From Cylicocyclus nassatus (taxonomy: Eukaryota; Nematoda; Chromadorea; Rhabditida; Strongylidae), in assembly GCA_958299035.1 (NCBI GenBank), contig CATQJL010000359.1:248001-312000 (forward strand): a stretch of DNA of 64,000 nucleotides, in the 5' to 3' direction. This document shows, piece by piece, positions 49,138 to 59,133 of the stretch. Every line of letters starts with the position of its first letter. Within the stretch, counting starts at the first letter, position 1. The notes under the pieces were generated by a model. The model ran no database searches. It was not told the origin of the DNA and was given only the letters and a program-made list of their open reading frames with translations. Both the position numbers and the translations under genes were made by a program.

Positions 49138-49221
49138 GTCATTCTGGCCGAGTGGTCTAAGGCGCTGCGTTCAGGTCGCAGTCCTCTTCGGAGGGCGCAG
49201 GTTCGAATCCTGCGGATGACA
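49138..49221 (+). tRNA. tRNA-Leu(CAG)
   Basis: Complete 84-nt copy; T5 stop. Confidence 0.9.
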
Positions 49222-49316
49222 GAGATTTTTACCAGCTGATGTGCAATGACATATCGGCACGCCGAAGTTTTCCGCACTTACAGAAATGCCATGTCATTCT
49301 GGCCGAGTGGTCTAAG

Positions 49317-49553
49317 GCCTAAGGCATACCTCGCGCGATTTCGTCAAATCGCCACCTCCGCGGGATTGGCATTCTGCCAGATATTTGTAAGTCAACCGTG
49401 CGCGCATCCCAGACGCATAGGCACGTAGCTTCCGTAAGTTATAGTAAGAGCCCTAAGTCTGGCCCATGCAAAGCGCGCTTACGACCAGTCATGAACAGTC
49501 GTTGCAGTGCCAGTTCCCGCAGCGTCTAATATCGCGTGAGGTATGTCTTAGGC
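49317..49553. mobile_element. MITE in tRNA-Leu D-arm
   Basis: tRNA halves 49293-49316 and 49554-49618. Confidence 0.85.
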
Positions 49554-49689
49554 CTAAGGCGCTGCGTTCAGGTCGCAGTCCTCTTCGGAGGGCGCAGGTT
49601 CGAATCCTGCGGATGACAGCGATTTTTACCAGCTGATGTGCAATGACATATCGCCACGCCAAAGTTTTCCGCACTTACAGAAATGCCAT

Positions 49690-49773
49690 GTCATTCTGGC
49701 CGAGTGGTCTAAGGCGCTGCGTTCAGGTCGCAGTCCTCTTCGGAGGGCGCAGGTTCGAATCCTGCGGATGACA
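49690..49773 (+). tRNA. tRNA-Leu(CAG)
   Basis: Complete 84-nt copy; T5 stop. Confidence 0.9.
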
Positions 49774-49868
49774 GAGATTTTTACCAGCTGATGTGCAATG
49801 ACATATCGGCACGCCGAAGTTTTCCGCACTTACAGAAATGCCATGTCATTCTGGCCGAGTGGTCTAAG

Positions 49869-50105
49869 GCCTAAGGCATACCTCGCGCGATTTCGTCAAA
49901 TCGCCACCTCCGCGGGATTGGCATTCTGCCAGATATTTGTAAGTCAACCGTGCGCGCATCCCAGACGCATAGGCACGTAGCTTCCGTAAGTTATAGTAAG
50001 AGCCCTAAGTCTGGCCCATGCAAAGCGCGCTTACGACCAGTCATGAACAGTCGTTGCAGTGTCAGTTCCCGCAGCGTCTAATATCGCGTGAGGTATGTCT
50101 TAGGC
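49869..50105. mobile_element. MITE in tRNA-Leu D-arm
   Basis: tRNA halves 49845-49868 and 50106-50170. Confidence 0.85.
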
Positions 50106-50241
50106 CTAAGGCGCTGCGTTCAGGTCGCAGTCCTCTTCGGAGGGCGCAGGTTCGAATCCTGCGGATGACAGTGACTTTTATCAGCTGATGTGCAATGACA
50201 TGTCGCCACGCCAAAGTTTTCCGCACTTACAGAAATGCCAT

Positions 50242-50325
50242 GTCATTCTGGCCGAGTGGTCTAAGGCGCTGCGTTCAGGTCGCAGTCCTCTTCGGAGGGC
50301 GCAGGTTCGAATCCTGCGGATGACA
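50242..50325 (+). tRNA. tRNA-Leu(CAG)
   Basis: Complete 84-nt copy; T5 stop. Confidence 0.9.
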
Positions 50326-50396
50326 GCGATTTTTACCAGCTGATGTGCAATGACATATCGCCACGCCGAAGTTTTCCGCACTTACAGAAATGCCAT

Positions 50397-50480
50397 GTCA
50401 TTCTGGCCGAGTGGTCTAAGGCGCTGCGTTCAGGTCGCAGTCCTCTTCGGAGGGCGCAGGTTCGAATCCTGCGGATGACA
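50397..50480 (+). tRNA. tRNA-Leu(CAG)
   Basis: Complete 84-nt copy; T5 stop. Confidence 0.9.
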
Positions 50481-50551
50481 GAGATTTTTACCAGCTGATG
50501 TGCAATAACATATCGGCACGCCGAAATTTTCCGCACTTACAGAAATGCCAT

Positions 50552-50635
50552 GTCATTCTGGCCGAGTGGTCTAAGGCGCTGCGTTCAGGTCGCAGTCCTC
50601 TTCGGAGGGCGCAGGTTCGAATCCTGCGGATGACA
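50552..50635 (+). tRNA. tRNA-Leu(CAG)
   Basis: Complete 84-nt copy; T5 stop. Confidence 0.9.
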
Positions 50636-50706
50636 GCGATTTTTACCAGCTGATGTGCAATGACATATCGCCACGCCGAAGTTTTCCGCACTTACAGAAA
50701 TGCCAT

Positions 50707-50790
50707 GTCATTCTGGCCGAGTGGTCTAAGGCGCTGCGTTCAGGTAGCAGTCCTCTTCGGAGGGCGCAGGTTCGAATCCTGCGGATGACA
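50707..50790 (+). tRNA. tRNA-Leu(CAG), anticodon-stem mismatch
   Basis: 84-nt copy with AGCAG (G31/A39 mismatch next to the loop); T4 stop. Confidence 0.78.
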
Positions 50791-50861
50791 GTGACTTTTA
50801 TCAGCTGATGTGCAATGATATATCGCCACGCCAAAGTTTTCCGCACTTACAGAAATGCCAT

Positions 50862-50945
50862 GTCATTCTGGCCGAGTGGTCTAAGGCGCTGCGTTCAGGT
50901 CGCAGTCCTCTTCGGAGGGCGCAGGTTCGAATCCTGCGGATGACA
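50862..50945 (+). tRNA. tRNA-Leu(CAG)
   Basis: Complete 84-nt copy; T5 stop. Confidence 0.9.
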
Positions 50946-51040
50946 GAGATTTTTACCAGCTGATGTGCAATGACATATCGGCACGCCGAAGTTTTCCGCA
51001 CTTACAGAAATGCCATGTCATTCTGGCCGAGTGGTCTAAG

Positions 51041-51277
51041 GCCTAAGGCATACCTCGCGCGATTTCGTCAAATCGCCACCTCCGCGGGATTGGCATTCTG
51101 CCAGATATTTGTAAGTCAACCGTGCGCGCATCCCAGACGCATAGGCACGTAGCTTCCGTAAGTTATAGTAAGAGCCCTAAGTCTGGCCCATGCAAAGCGC
51201 GCTTACGACCAGTCATGAACAGTCGTTGCAGTGCCAGTTCCCGCAGCGTCTAATATCGCGTGAGGTATGTCTTAGGC
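51041..51277. mobile_element. MITE in tRNA-Leu D-arm
   Basis: tRNA halves 51017-51040 and 51278-51342; B-box C61T. Confidence 0.85.
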
Positions 51278-51413
51278 CTAAGGCGCTGCGTTCAGGTCGC
51301 AGTCCTCTTCGGAGGGCGCAGGTTCGAATTCTGCGGATGACAGCGATTTTTACCAGCTGATGTGCAATGACATATCGCCACGCCGAAGTTTTCCGCACTT
51401 ACAGAAATGCCAT

Positions 51414-51497
51414 GTCATTCTGGCCGAGTGGTCTAAGGCGCTGCGTTCAGGTCGCAGTCCTCTTCGGAGGGCGCAGGTTCGAATCCTGCGGATGACA
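51414..51497 (+). tRNA. tRNA-Leu(CAG)
   Basis: Complete 84-nt copy; T5 stop. Confidence 0.9.
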
Positions 51498-51592
51498 GAG
51501 ATTTTTACCAGCTGATGTGCAATGACATATCGGCACGCCGAAGTTTTCCGCACTTACAGAAATGCCATGTCATTCTGGCCGAGTGGTCTAAG

Positions 51593-51829
51593 GCCTAAGG
51601 CATACCTCGCGCGATTTCGTCAAATCGCCACCTCCGCGGGATTGGCATTCTGCCAGATATTTGTAAGTCAACCGTGCGCGTATCCCAGACGCATAGGCAC
51701 GTAGCTTCCGTAAGTTATAGTAAGAGCCCTAAGTCTGGCCCATGCAAAGCGCGCTTACGACCAGTCATGAACAGTCGTTGCAGTGCCAGTTCCCGCAGCG
51801 TCTAATATCGCGTGAGGTATGTCTTAGGC
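51593..51829. mobile_element. MITE in tRNA-Leu D-arm
   Basis: tRNA halves 51569-51592 and 51830-51894; B-box C61T. Confidence 0.85.
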
Positions 51830-51965
51830 CTAAGGCGCTGCGTTCAGGTCGCAGTCCTCTTCGGAGGGCGCAGGTTCGAATTCTGCGGATGACAGCGATT
51901 TTTACCAGCTGATGTGCAATGACATATCGCCACGCCGAAGTTTTCCGCACTTACAGAAATGCCAT

Positions 51966-52049
51966 GTCATTCTGGCCGAGTGGTCTAAGGCGCTGCGTTC
52001 AGGTCGCAGTCCTCTTCGGAGGGCGCAGGTTCGAATCCTGCGGATGACA
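51966..52049 (+). tRNA. tRNA-Leu(CAG)
   Basis: Complete 84-nt copy; T5 stop. Confidence 0.9.
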
Positions 52050-52120
52050 GCGATTTTTACCAGCTGATGTGCAATGACATATCGCCACGCCGAAGTTTTC
52101 CGCACTTACAGAAATGCCAT

Positions 52121-52204
52121 GTCATTCTGGCCGAGTGGTCTAAGGCGCTGCGTTCAGGTCGCAGTCCTCTTCGGAGGGCGCAGGTTCGAATCCTGCGGAT
52201 GACA
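52121..52204 (+). tRNA. tRNA-Leu(CAG)
   Basis: Complete 84-nt copy; T5 stop. Confidence 0.9.
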
Positions 52205-52275
52205 GCGATTTTTACCAGCTGATGTGCAATGACATATCGGCACGCCGAAATTTTCCGCACTTACAGAAATGCCAT

Positions 52276-52359
52276 GTCATTCTGGCCGAGTGGTCTAAGG
52301 CGCTGCGTTCAGGTCGCAGTCCTCTTCGGAGGGCGCAGGTTCGAATCCTGCGGATGACA
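52276..52359 (+). tRNA. tRNA-Leu(CAG)
   Basis: Complete 84-nt copy; T5 stop. Confidence 0.9.
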
Positions 52360-52430
52360 GCGATTTTTACCAGCTGATGTGCAATGACATATCGCTACGC
52401 CGAAGTTTTCCGCACTTACAGAAATGCCAT

Positions 52431-52514
52431 GTCATTCTGGCCGAGTGGTCTAAGGCGCTGCGTTCAGGTCGCAGTCCTCTTCGGAGGGCGCAGGTTCGAA
52501 TCCTGCGGATGACA
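52431..52514 (+). tRNA. tRNA-Leu(CAG)
   Basis: Complete 84-nt copy; T5 stop. Confidence 0.9.
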
Positions 52515-52585
52515 GCGATTTTTACCAGCTGATGTGCAATGACATATCGCCACGCCGAAGTTTTCCGCACTTACAGAAATGCCAT

Positions 52586-52669
52586 GTCATTCTGGCCGAG
52601 TGGTCTAAGGCGCTGCGTTCAGGTCGCAGTCCTCTTCGGAGGGCGCAGGTTCGAATCCTGCGGATGACA
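52586..52669 (+). tRNA. tRNA-Leu(CAG)
   Basis: Complete 84-nt copy; T4 stop. Confidence 0.9.
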
Positions 52670-52740
52670 GTGACTTTTATCAGCTGATGTGCAATGATAT
52701 ATCGCCACGCCAAAGTTTTCCGCACTTACAGAAATGCCAT

Positions 52741-52824
52741 GTCATTCTGGCCGAGTGGTCTAAGGCGCTGCGTTCAGGTCGCAGTCCTCTTCGGAGGGCG
52801 CAGGTTCGAATCCTGCGGATGACA
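52741..52824 (+). tRNA. tRNA-Leu(CAG)
   Basis: Complete 84-nt copy; T5 stop. Confidence 0.9.
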
Positions 52825-52919
52825 GAGATTTTTACCAGCTGATGTGCAATGACATATCGGCACGCCGAAGTTTTCCGCACTTACAGAAATGCCATGTCAT
52901 TCTGGCCGAGTGGTCTAAG

Positions 52920-53156
52920 GCCTAAGGCATACCTCGCGCGATTTCGTCAAATCGCCACCTCCGCGGGATTGGCATTCTGCCAGATATTTGTAAGTCAACC
53001 GTGCGCGCATCCCAGACGCATAGGCACGTAGCTTCCGTAAGTTATAGTAAGAGCCCTAAGTCTGGCCCATGCAAAGCGCGCTTACGACCAGTCATGAACA
53101 GTCGTTGCAGTGCCAGTTCCCGCAGCGTCTAATATCGCGTGAGGTATGTCTTAGGC
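52920..53156. mobile_element. MITE in tRNA-Leu D-arm
   Basis: tRNA halves 52896-52919 and 53157-53221; B-box C61T. Confidence 0.85.
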
Positions 53157-53292
53157 CTAAGGCGCTGCGTTCAGGTCGCAGTCCTCTTCGGAGGGCGCAG
53201 GTTCGAATTCTGCGGATGACAGCGATTTTTACCAGCTGATGTGCAATGACATATCGCCACGCCGAAGTTTTCCGCACTTACAGAAATGCCAT

Positions 53293-53376
53293 GTCATTCT
53301 GGCCGAGTGGTCTAAGGCGCTGCGTTCAGGTCGCAGTCCTCTTCGGAGGGCGCAGGTTCGAATCCTGCGGATGACA
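53293..53376 (+). tRNA. tRNA-Leu(CAG)
   Basis: Complete 84-nt copy, first of ten in a row; T5 stop. Confidence 0.9.
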
Positions 53377-53447
53377 GCGATTTTTACCAGCTGATGTGCA
53401 ATGACATATCGCCACGCCGAAGTTTTCCGCACTTACAGAAATGCCAT

Positions 53448-53531
53448 GTCATTCTGGCCGAGTGGTCTAAGGCGCTGCGTTCAGGTCGCAGTCCTCTTCG
53501 GAGGGCGCAGGTTCGAATCCTGCGGATGACA
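53448..53531 (+). tRNA. tRNA-Leu(CAG)
   Basis: Complete 84-nt copy; T5 stop. Confidence 0.9.
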
Positions 53532-53602
53532 GCGATTTTTACCAGCTGATGTGCAATGACATATCGGCACGCCGAAATTTTCCGCACTTACAGAAATGCC
53601 AT

Positions 53603-53686
53603 GTCATTCTGGCCGAGTGGTCTAAGGCGCTGCGTTCAGGTCGCAGTCCTCTTCGGAGGGCGCAGGTTCGAATCCTGCGGATGACA
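53603..53686 (+). tRNA. tRNA-Leu(CAG)
   Basis: Complete 84-nt copy; T5 stop. Confidence 0.9.
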
Positions 53687-53757
53687 GCGATTTTTACCAG
53701 CTGATGTGCAATGACATATCGCCACGCCGAAGTTTTCCGCACTTACAGAAATGCCAT

Positions 53758-53841
53758 GTCATTCTGGCCGAGTGGTCTAAGGCGCTGCGTTCAGGTCGCA
53801 GTCCTCTTCGGAGGGCGCAGGTTCGAATCCTGCGGATGACA
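53758..53841 (+). tRNA. tRNA-Leu(CAG)
   Basis: Complete 84-nt copy; T4 stop. Confidence 0.9.
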
Positions 53842-53912
53842 GTGACTTTTATCAGCTGATGTGCAATGACATATCGCCACGCCAAAGTTTTCCGCACTTA
53901 CAGAAATGCCAT

Positions 53913-53996
53913 GTCATTCTGGCCGAGTGGTCTAAGGCGCTGCGTTCAGGTCGCAGTCCTCTTCGGAGGGCGCAGGTTCGAATCCTGCGGATGACA
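53913..53996 (+). tRNA. tRNA-Leu(CAG)
   Basis: Complete 84-nt copy; T5 stop. Confidence 0.9.
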
Positions 53997-54067
53997 GAGA
54001 TTTTTACCAGCTGATGTGCAATGACATATCGCCACGCCGAAGTTTTCCGCACTTACAGAAATGCCAT

Positions 54068-54151
54068 GTCATTCTGGCCGAGTGGTCTAAGGCGCTGCGT
54101 TCAGGTCGCAGTCCTCTTCGGAGGGCGCAGGTTCGAATCCTGCGGATGACA
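54068..54151 (+). tRNA. tRNA-Leu(CAG)
   Basis: Complete 84-nt copy; T5 stop. Confidence 0.9.
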
Positions 54152-54222
54152 GCGATTTTTACCAGCTGATGTGCAATGACATATCGCCACGCCGAAGTTT
54201 TCCGCACTTACAGAAATGCCAT

Positions 54223-54306
54223 GTCATTCTGGCCGAGTGGTCTAAGGCGCTGCGTTCAGGTCGCAGTCCTCTTCGGAGGGCGCAGGTTCGAATCCTGCGG
54301 ATGACA
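54223..54306 (+). tRNA. tRNA-Leu(CAG)
   Basis: Complete 84-nt copy; T5 stop. Confidence 0.9.
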
Positions 54307-54377
54307 GCGATTTTTACCAGCTGATGTGCAATGACATATCGGCACGCCGAAATTTTCCGCACTTACAGAAATGCCAT

Positions 54378-54461
54378 GTCATTCTGGCCGAGTGGTCTAA
54401 GGCGCTGCGTTCAGGTCGCAGTCCTCTTCGGAGGGCGCAGGTTCGAATCCTGCGGATGACA
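54378..54461 (+). tRNA. tRNA-Leu(CAG)
   Basis: Complete 84-nt copy; T5 stop. Confidence 0.9.
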
Positions 54462-54532
54462 GCGATTTTTACCAGCTGATGTGCAATGACATATCGCCAC
54501 GCCGAAGTTTTCCGCACTTACAGAAATGCCAT

Positions 54533-54616
54533 GTCATTCTGGCCGAGTGGTCTAAGGCGCTGCGTTCAGGTCGCAGTCCTCTTCGGAGGGCGCAGGTTCG
54601 AATCCTGCGGATGACA
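54533..54616 (+). tRNA. tRNA-Leu(CAG)
   Basis: Complete 84-nt copy; T4 stop. Confidence 0.9.
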
Positions 54617-54687
54617 GTGACTTTTATCAGCTGATGTGCAATGACATATCGCCACGCCAAAGTTTTCCGCACTTACAGAAATGCCAT

Positions 54688-54771
54688 GTCATTCTGGCCG
54701 AGTGGTCTAAGGCGCTGCGTTCAGGTCGCAGTCCTCTTCGGAGGGCGCAGGTTCGAATCCTGCGGATGACA
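54688..54771 (+). tRNA. tRNA-Leu(CAG)
   Basis: Complete 84-nt copy; T5 stop. Confidence 0.9.
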
Positions 54772-54866
54772 GAGATTTTTACCAGCTGATGTGCAATGAC
54801 ATATCGGCACGCCGAAGTTTTCCGCACTTACAGAAATGCCATGTCATTCTGGCCGAGTGGTCTAAG

Positions 54867-55103
54867 GCCTAAGGCATACCTCGCGCGATTTCGTCAAATC
54901 GCCACCTCCGCGGGATTGGCATTCTGCCAGATATTTGTAAGTCAACCGTGCGCGCATCCCAGACGCATAGGCACGTAGCTTCCGTAAGTTATAGTAAGAG
55001 CCCTAAGTCTGGCCCATGCAAAGCGCGCTTACGACCAGTCATGAACAGTCGTTGCAGTGCCAGTTCCCGCAGCGTCTAATATCGCGTGAGGTATGTCTTA
55101 GGC
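54867..55103. mobile_element. MITE in tRNA-Leu D-arm
   Basis: tRNA halves 54843-54866 and 55104-55168; B-box C61T. Confidence 0.85.
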
Positions 55104-55239
55104 CTAAGGCGCTGCGTTCAGGTCGCAGTCCTCTTCGGAGGGCGCAGGTTCGAATTCTGCGGATGACAGCGATTTTTACCAGCTGATGTGCAATGACATA
55201 TCGCCACGCCGAAGTTTTCCGCACTTACAGAAATGCCAT

Positions 55240-55323
55240 GTCATTCTGGCCGAGTGGTCTAAGGCGCTGCGTTCAGGTCGCAGTCCTCTTCGGAGGGCGC
55301 AGGTTCGAATCCTGCGGATGACA
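55240..55323 (+). tRNA. tRNA-Leu(CAG)
   Basis: Complete 84-nt copy, first of ten in a row; T5 stop. Confidence 0.9.
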
Positions 55324-55394
55324 GCGATTTTTACCAGCTGATGTGCAATGACATATCGCCACGCCGAAGTTTTCCGCACTTACAGAAATGCCAT

Positions 55395-55478
55395 GTCATT
55401 CTGGCCGAGTGGTCTAAGGCGCTGCGTTCAGGTCGCAGTCCTCTTCGGAGGGCGCAGGTTCGAATCCTGCGGATGACA
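55395..55478 (+). tRNA. tRNA-Leu(CAG)
   Basis: Complete 84-nt copy; T5 stop. Confidence 0.9.
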
Positions 55479-55549
55479 GCGATTTTTACCAGCTGATGTG
55501 CAATGACATATCGGCACGCCGAAATTTTCCGCACTTACAGAAATGCCAT

Positions 55550-55633
55550 GTCATTCTGGCCGAGTGGTCTAAGGCGCTGCGTTCAGGTCGCAGTCCTCTT
55601 CGGAGGGCGCAGGTTCGAATCCTGCGGATGACA
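55550..55633 (+). tRNA. tRNA-Leu(CAG)
   Basis: Complete 84-nt copy; T5 stop. Confidence 0.9.
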
Positions 55634-55704
55634 GCGATTTTTACCAGCTGATGTGCAATGACATATCGCCACGCCGAAGTTTTCCGCACTTACAGAAATG
55701 CCAT

Positions 55705-55788
55705 GTCATTCTGGCCGAGTGGTCTAAGGCGCTGCGTTCAGGTCGCAGTCCTCTTCGGAGGGCGCAGGTTCGAATCCTGCGGATGACA
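55705..55788 (+). tRNA. tRNA-Leu(CAG)
   Basis: Complete 84-nt copy; T4 stop. Confidence 0.9.
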
Positions 55789-55859
55789 GTGACTTTTATC
55801 AGCTGATGTGCAATGACATATCGCCACGCCAAAGTTTTCCGCACTTACAGAAATGCCAT

Positions 55860-55943
55860 GTCATTCTGGCCGAGTGGTCTAAGGCGCTGCGTTCAGGTCG
55901 CAGTCCTCTTCGGAGGGCGCAGGTTCGAATCCTGCGGATGACA
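55860..55943 (+). tRNA. tRNA-Leu(CAG), weakened terminator
   Basis: Complete 84-nt copy, but the following run is TTTCT instead of TTTTT, so read-through to the TTTT further down the spacer is expected. Confidence 0.9.
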
Positions 55944-56014
55944 GAGATTTCTACCAGCTGATGTGCAATGACATATCGCCACGCCGAAGTTTTCCGCACT
56001 TACAGAAATGCCAT

Positions 56015-56098
56015 GTCATTCTGGCCGAGTGGTCTAAGGCGCTGCGTTCAGGTCGCAGTCCTCTTCGGAGGGCGCAGGTTCGAATCCTGCGGATGACA
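56015..56098 (+). tRNA. tRNA-Leu(CAG)
   Basis: Complete 84-nt copy; T5 stop. Confidence 0.9.
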
Positions 56099-56169
56099 GC
56101 GATTTTTACCAGCTGATGTGCAATGACATATCGCCACGCCGAAGTTTTCCGCACTTACAGAAATGCCAT

Positions 56170-56253
56170 GTCATTCTGGCCGAGTGGTCTAAGGCGCTGC
56201 GTTCAGGTCGCAGTCCTCTTCGGAGGGCGCAGGTTCGAATCCTGCGGATGACA
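56170..56253 (+). tRNA. tRNA-Leu(CAG)
   Basis: Complete 84-nt copy; T5 stop. Confidence 0.9.
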
Positions 56254-56324
56254 GCGATTTTTACCAGCTGATGTGCAATGACATATCGGCACGCCGAAAT
56301 TTTCCGCACTTACAGAAATGCCAT

Positions 56325-56408
56325 GTCATTCTGGCCGAGTGGTCTAAGGCGCTGCGTTCAGGTCGCAGTCCTCTTCGGAGGGCGCAGGTTCGAATCCTGC
56401 GGATGACA
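56325..56408 (+). tRNA. tRNA-Leu(CAG)
   Basis: Complete 84-nt copy; T5 stop. Confidence 0.9.
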
Positions 56409-56479
56409 GCGATTTTTACCAGCTGATGTGCAATGACATATCGCCACGCCGAAGTTTTCCGCACTTACAGAAATGCCAT

Positions 56480-56563
56480 GTCATTCTGGCCGAGTGGTCT
56501 AAGGCGCTGCGTTCAGGTCGCAGTCCTCTTCGGAGGGCGCAGGTTCGAATCCTGCGGATGACA
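56480..56563 (+). tRNA. tRNA-Leu(CAG)
   Basis: Complete 84-nt copy; T4 stop. Confidence 0.9.
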
Positions 56564-56634
56564 GTGACTTTTATCAGCTGATGTGCAATGACATATCGCC
56601 ACGCCAAAGTTTTCCGCACTTACAGAAATGCCAT

Positions 56635-56718
56635 GTCATTCTGGCCGAGTGGTCTAAGGCGCTGCGTTCAGGTCGCAGTCCTCTTCGGAGGGCGCAGGTT
56701 CGAATCCTGCGGATGACA
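56635..56718 (+). tRNA. tRNA-Leu(CAG)
   Basis: Complete 84-nt copy; T5 stop. Confidence 0.9.
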
Positions 56719-56813
56719 GAGATTTTTACCAGCTGATGTGCAATGACATATCGGCAGGCCGAAGTTTTCCGCACTTACAGAAATGCCATGTCATTCTGGC
56801 CGAGTGGTCTAAG

Positions 56814-57050
56814 GCCTAAGGCATACCTCGCGCGATTTCGTCAAATCGCCACCTCCGCGGGATTGGCATTCTGCCAGATATTTGTAAGTCAACCGTGCGC
56901 GCATCCCAGACGCATAGGCACGTAGCTTCCGTAAGTTATAGTAAGAGCCCTAAGTCTGGCCCATGCAAAGCGCGCTTACGACCAGTCATGAACAGTCGTT
57001 GCAGTGCCAGTTCCCGCAGCGTCTAATATCGCGTGAGGTATGTCTTAGGC
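56814..57050. mobile_element. MITE in tRNA-Leu D-arm
   Basis: tRNA halves 56790-56813 and 57051-57115; B-box C61T and CAGTCTTCTTC in the variable arm. Confidence 0.85.
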
Positions 57051-57186
57051 CTAAGGCGCTGCGTTCAGGTCGCAGTCTTCTTCGGAGGGCGCAGGTTCGA
57101 ATTCTGCGGATGACAGCGATTTTTACCAGCTGATGTGCAATGACATATCGCCACGCCGAAGTTTTCCGCACTTACAGAAATGCCAT

Positions 57187-57270
57187 GTCATTCTGGCCGA
57201 GTGGTCTAAGGCGCTGCGTTCAGGTCGCATTCCTCTTCGGAGGGCGCAGGTTCGAATCCTGCGGATGACA
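57187..57270 (+). tRNA. tRNA-Leu(CAG), anticodon-stem mismatch
   Basis: 84-nt copy with CGCAT (C27/T43 mismatch); T5 stop. Recurs at 58204 and 59996. Confidence 0.8.
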
Positions 57271-57341
57271 GCGATTTTTACCAGCTGATGTGCAATGACA
57301 TATCGGCACGCCGAAATTTTCCGCACTTACAGAAATGCCAT

Positions 57342-57425
57342 GTCATTCTGGCCGAGTGGTCTAAGGCGCTGCGTTCAGGTCGCAGTCCTCTTCGGAGGGC
57401 GCAGGTTCGAATCCTGCGGATGACA
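57342..57425 (+). tRNA. tRNA-Leu(CAG)
   Basis: Complete 84-nt copy; T5 stop. Confidence 0.9.
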
Positions 57426-57496
57426 GCGATTTTTACCAGCTGATGTGCAATGACATATCGCCACGCCGAAGTTTTCCGCACTTACAGAAATGCCAT

Positions 57497-57580
57497 GTCA
57501 TTCTGGCCGAGTGGTCTAAGGCGCTGCGTTCAGGTCGCAGTCCTCTTCGGAGGGCGCAGGTTCGAATCCTGCGGATGACA
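57497..57580 (+). tRNA. tRNA-Leu(CAG)
   Basis: Complete 84-nt copy; T4 stop. Confidence 0.9.
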
Positions 57581-57651
57581 GTGACTTTTATCAGCTGATG
57601 TGCAATGACATATCGCCACGCCAAAGTTTTCCGCACTTACAGAAATGCCAT

Positions 57652-57735
57652 GTCATTCTGGCCGAGTGGTCTAAGGCGCTGCGTTCAGGTCGCAGTCCTC
57701 TTCGGAGGGCGCAGGTTCGAATCCTGCGGATGACA
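57652..57735 (+). tRNA. tRNA-Leu(CAG)
   Basis: Complete 84-nt copy; T5 stop. Confidence 0.9.
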
Positions 57736-57830
57736 GAGATTTTTACCAGCTGATGTGCAATGACATATCGGCACGCCGAAGTTTTCCGCACTTACAGAAA
57801 TGCCATGTCATTCTGGCCGAGTGGTCTAAG

Positions 57831-58067
57831 GCCTAAGGCATACCTCGCGCGATTTCGTCAAATCGCCACCTCCGCGGGATTGGCATTCTTCCAGATATTT
57901 GTAAGTCAACCGTGCGCGCATCCCAGACGCATAGGCACGTAGCTTCCGTAAGTTATAGTAAGAGCCCTAAGTCTGGCCCATGCAAAGCGCGCTTACGACC
58001 AGTCATGAACAGTCGTTGCAGTGCCAGTTCCCGCAGCGTCTAATATCGCGTGAGGTATGTCTTAGGC
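57831..58067. mobile_element. MITE in tRNA-Leu D-arm
   Basis: tRNA halves 57807-57830 and 58068-58132; B-box C61T; private CATTCTTCCAG. Confidence 0.85.
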
Positions 58068-58203
58068 CTAAGGCGCTGCGTTCAGGTCGCAGTCCTCTTC
58101 GGAGGGCGCAGGTTCGAATTCTGCGGATGACAGCGATTTTTACCAGCTGATGTGCAATGACATATCGCCACGCCGAAGTTTTCCGCACTTACAGAAATGC
58201 CAT

Positions 58204-58287
58204 GTCATTCTGGCCGAGTGGTCTAAGGCGCTGCGTTCAGGTCGCATTCCTCTTCGGAGGGCGCAGGTTCGAATCCTGCGGATGACA
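58204..58287 (+). tRNA. tRNA-Leu(CAG), anticodon-stem mismatch
   Basis: 84-nt copy with CGCAT; T5 stop. Confidence 0.8.
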
Positions 58288-58358
58288 GCGATTTTTACCA
58301 GCTGATGTGCAATGACATATCGGCACGCCGAAATTTTCCGCACTTACAGAAATGCCAT

Positions 58359-58442
58359 GTCATTCTGGCCGAGTGGTCTAAGGCGCTGCGTTCAGGTCGC
58401 AGTCCTCTTCGGAGGGCGCAGGTTCGAATCCTGCGGATGACA
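58359..58442 (+). tRNA. tRNA-Leu(CAG)
   Basis: Complete 84-nt copy; T5 stop. Confidence 0.9.
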
Positions 58443-58513
58443 GCGATTTTTACCAGCTGATGTGCAATGACATATCGCCACGCCGAAGTTTTCCGCACTT
58501 ACAGAAATGCCAT

Positions 58514-58597
58514 GTCATTCTGGCCGAGTGGTCTAAGGCGCTGCGTTCAGGTCGCAGTCCTCTTCGGAGGGCGCAGGTTCGAATCCTGCGGATGACA
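58514..58597 (+). tRNA. tRNA-Leu(CAG)
   Basis: Complete 84-nt copy; T4 stop. Confidence 0.9.
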
Positions 58598-58668
58598 GTG
58601 ACTTTTATCAGCTGATGTGCAATGACATATCGCCACGCCAAAGTTTTCCGCACTTACAGAAATGCCAT

Positions 58669-58752
58669 GTCATTCTGGCCGAGTGGTCTAAGGCGCTGCG
58701 TTCAGGTCGCAGTCCTCTTCGGAGGGCGCAGGTTCGAATCCTGCGGATGACA
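58669..58752 (+). tRNA. tRNA-Leu(CAG)
   Basis: Complete 84-nt copy; T5 stop. Confidence 0.9.
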
Positions 58753-58823
58753 GAGATTTTTACCAGCTGATGTGCAATGACATATCGCCACGCCGAAGTT
58801 TTCCGCACTTACAGAAATGCCAT

Positions 58824-58907
58824 GTCATTCTGGCCGAGTGGTCTAAGGCGCTGCGTTCAGGTCGCAGTCCTCTTCGGAGGGCGCAGGTTCGAATCCTGCG
58901 GATGACA
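58824..58907 (+). tRNA. tRNA-Leu(CAG)
   Basis: Complete 84-nt copy; T5 stop. Confidence 0.9.
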
Positions 58908-58978
58908 GCGATTTTTACCAGCTGATGTGCAATGACATATCGCCACGCCGAAGTTTTCCGCACTTACAGAAATGCCAT

Positions 58979-59062
58979 GTCATTCTGGCCGAGTGGTCTA
59001 AGGCGCTGCGTTCAGGTCGCAGTCCTCTTCGGAGGGCGCAGGTTCGAATCCTGCGGATGACA
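58979..59062 (+). tRNA. tRNA-Leu(CAG)
   Basis: Complete 84-nt copy; T5 stop. Confidence 0.9.
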
Positions 59063-59133
59063 GCGATTTTTACCAGCTGATGTGCAATGACATATCGGCA
59101 CGCCGAAATTTTCCGCACTTACAGAAATGCCAT

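Larger units (their letters stand above)
46242..51568 (+). repeat. 1724-bp higher-order repeat, two copies plus a 1879-bp relative
   Basis: Blocks 48121-49844 and 49845-51568 contain split, five A, split, one A. Block 46242-48120 is the same plus one more 155-bp unit. Shared private variants include GCAATAACATATC in the third spacer of the block. Confidence 0.85.
52896..56789 (+). repeat. 1947-bp higher-order repeat, two copies
   Basis: Each copy (52896-54842, 54843-56789) is one split unit followed by ten complete 155-bp units, with the same order of spacer types. Few differences are seen, one being TTTCT in place of the T5 stop after 55943. Confidence 0.88.
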
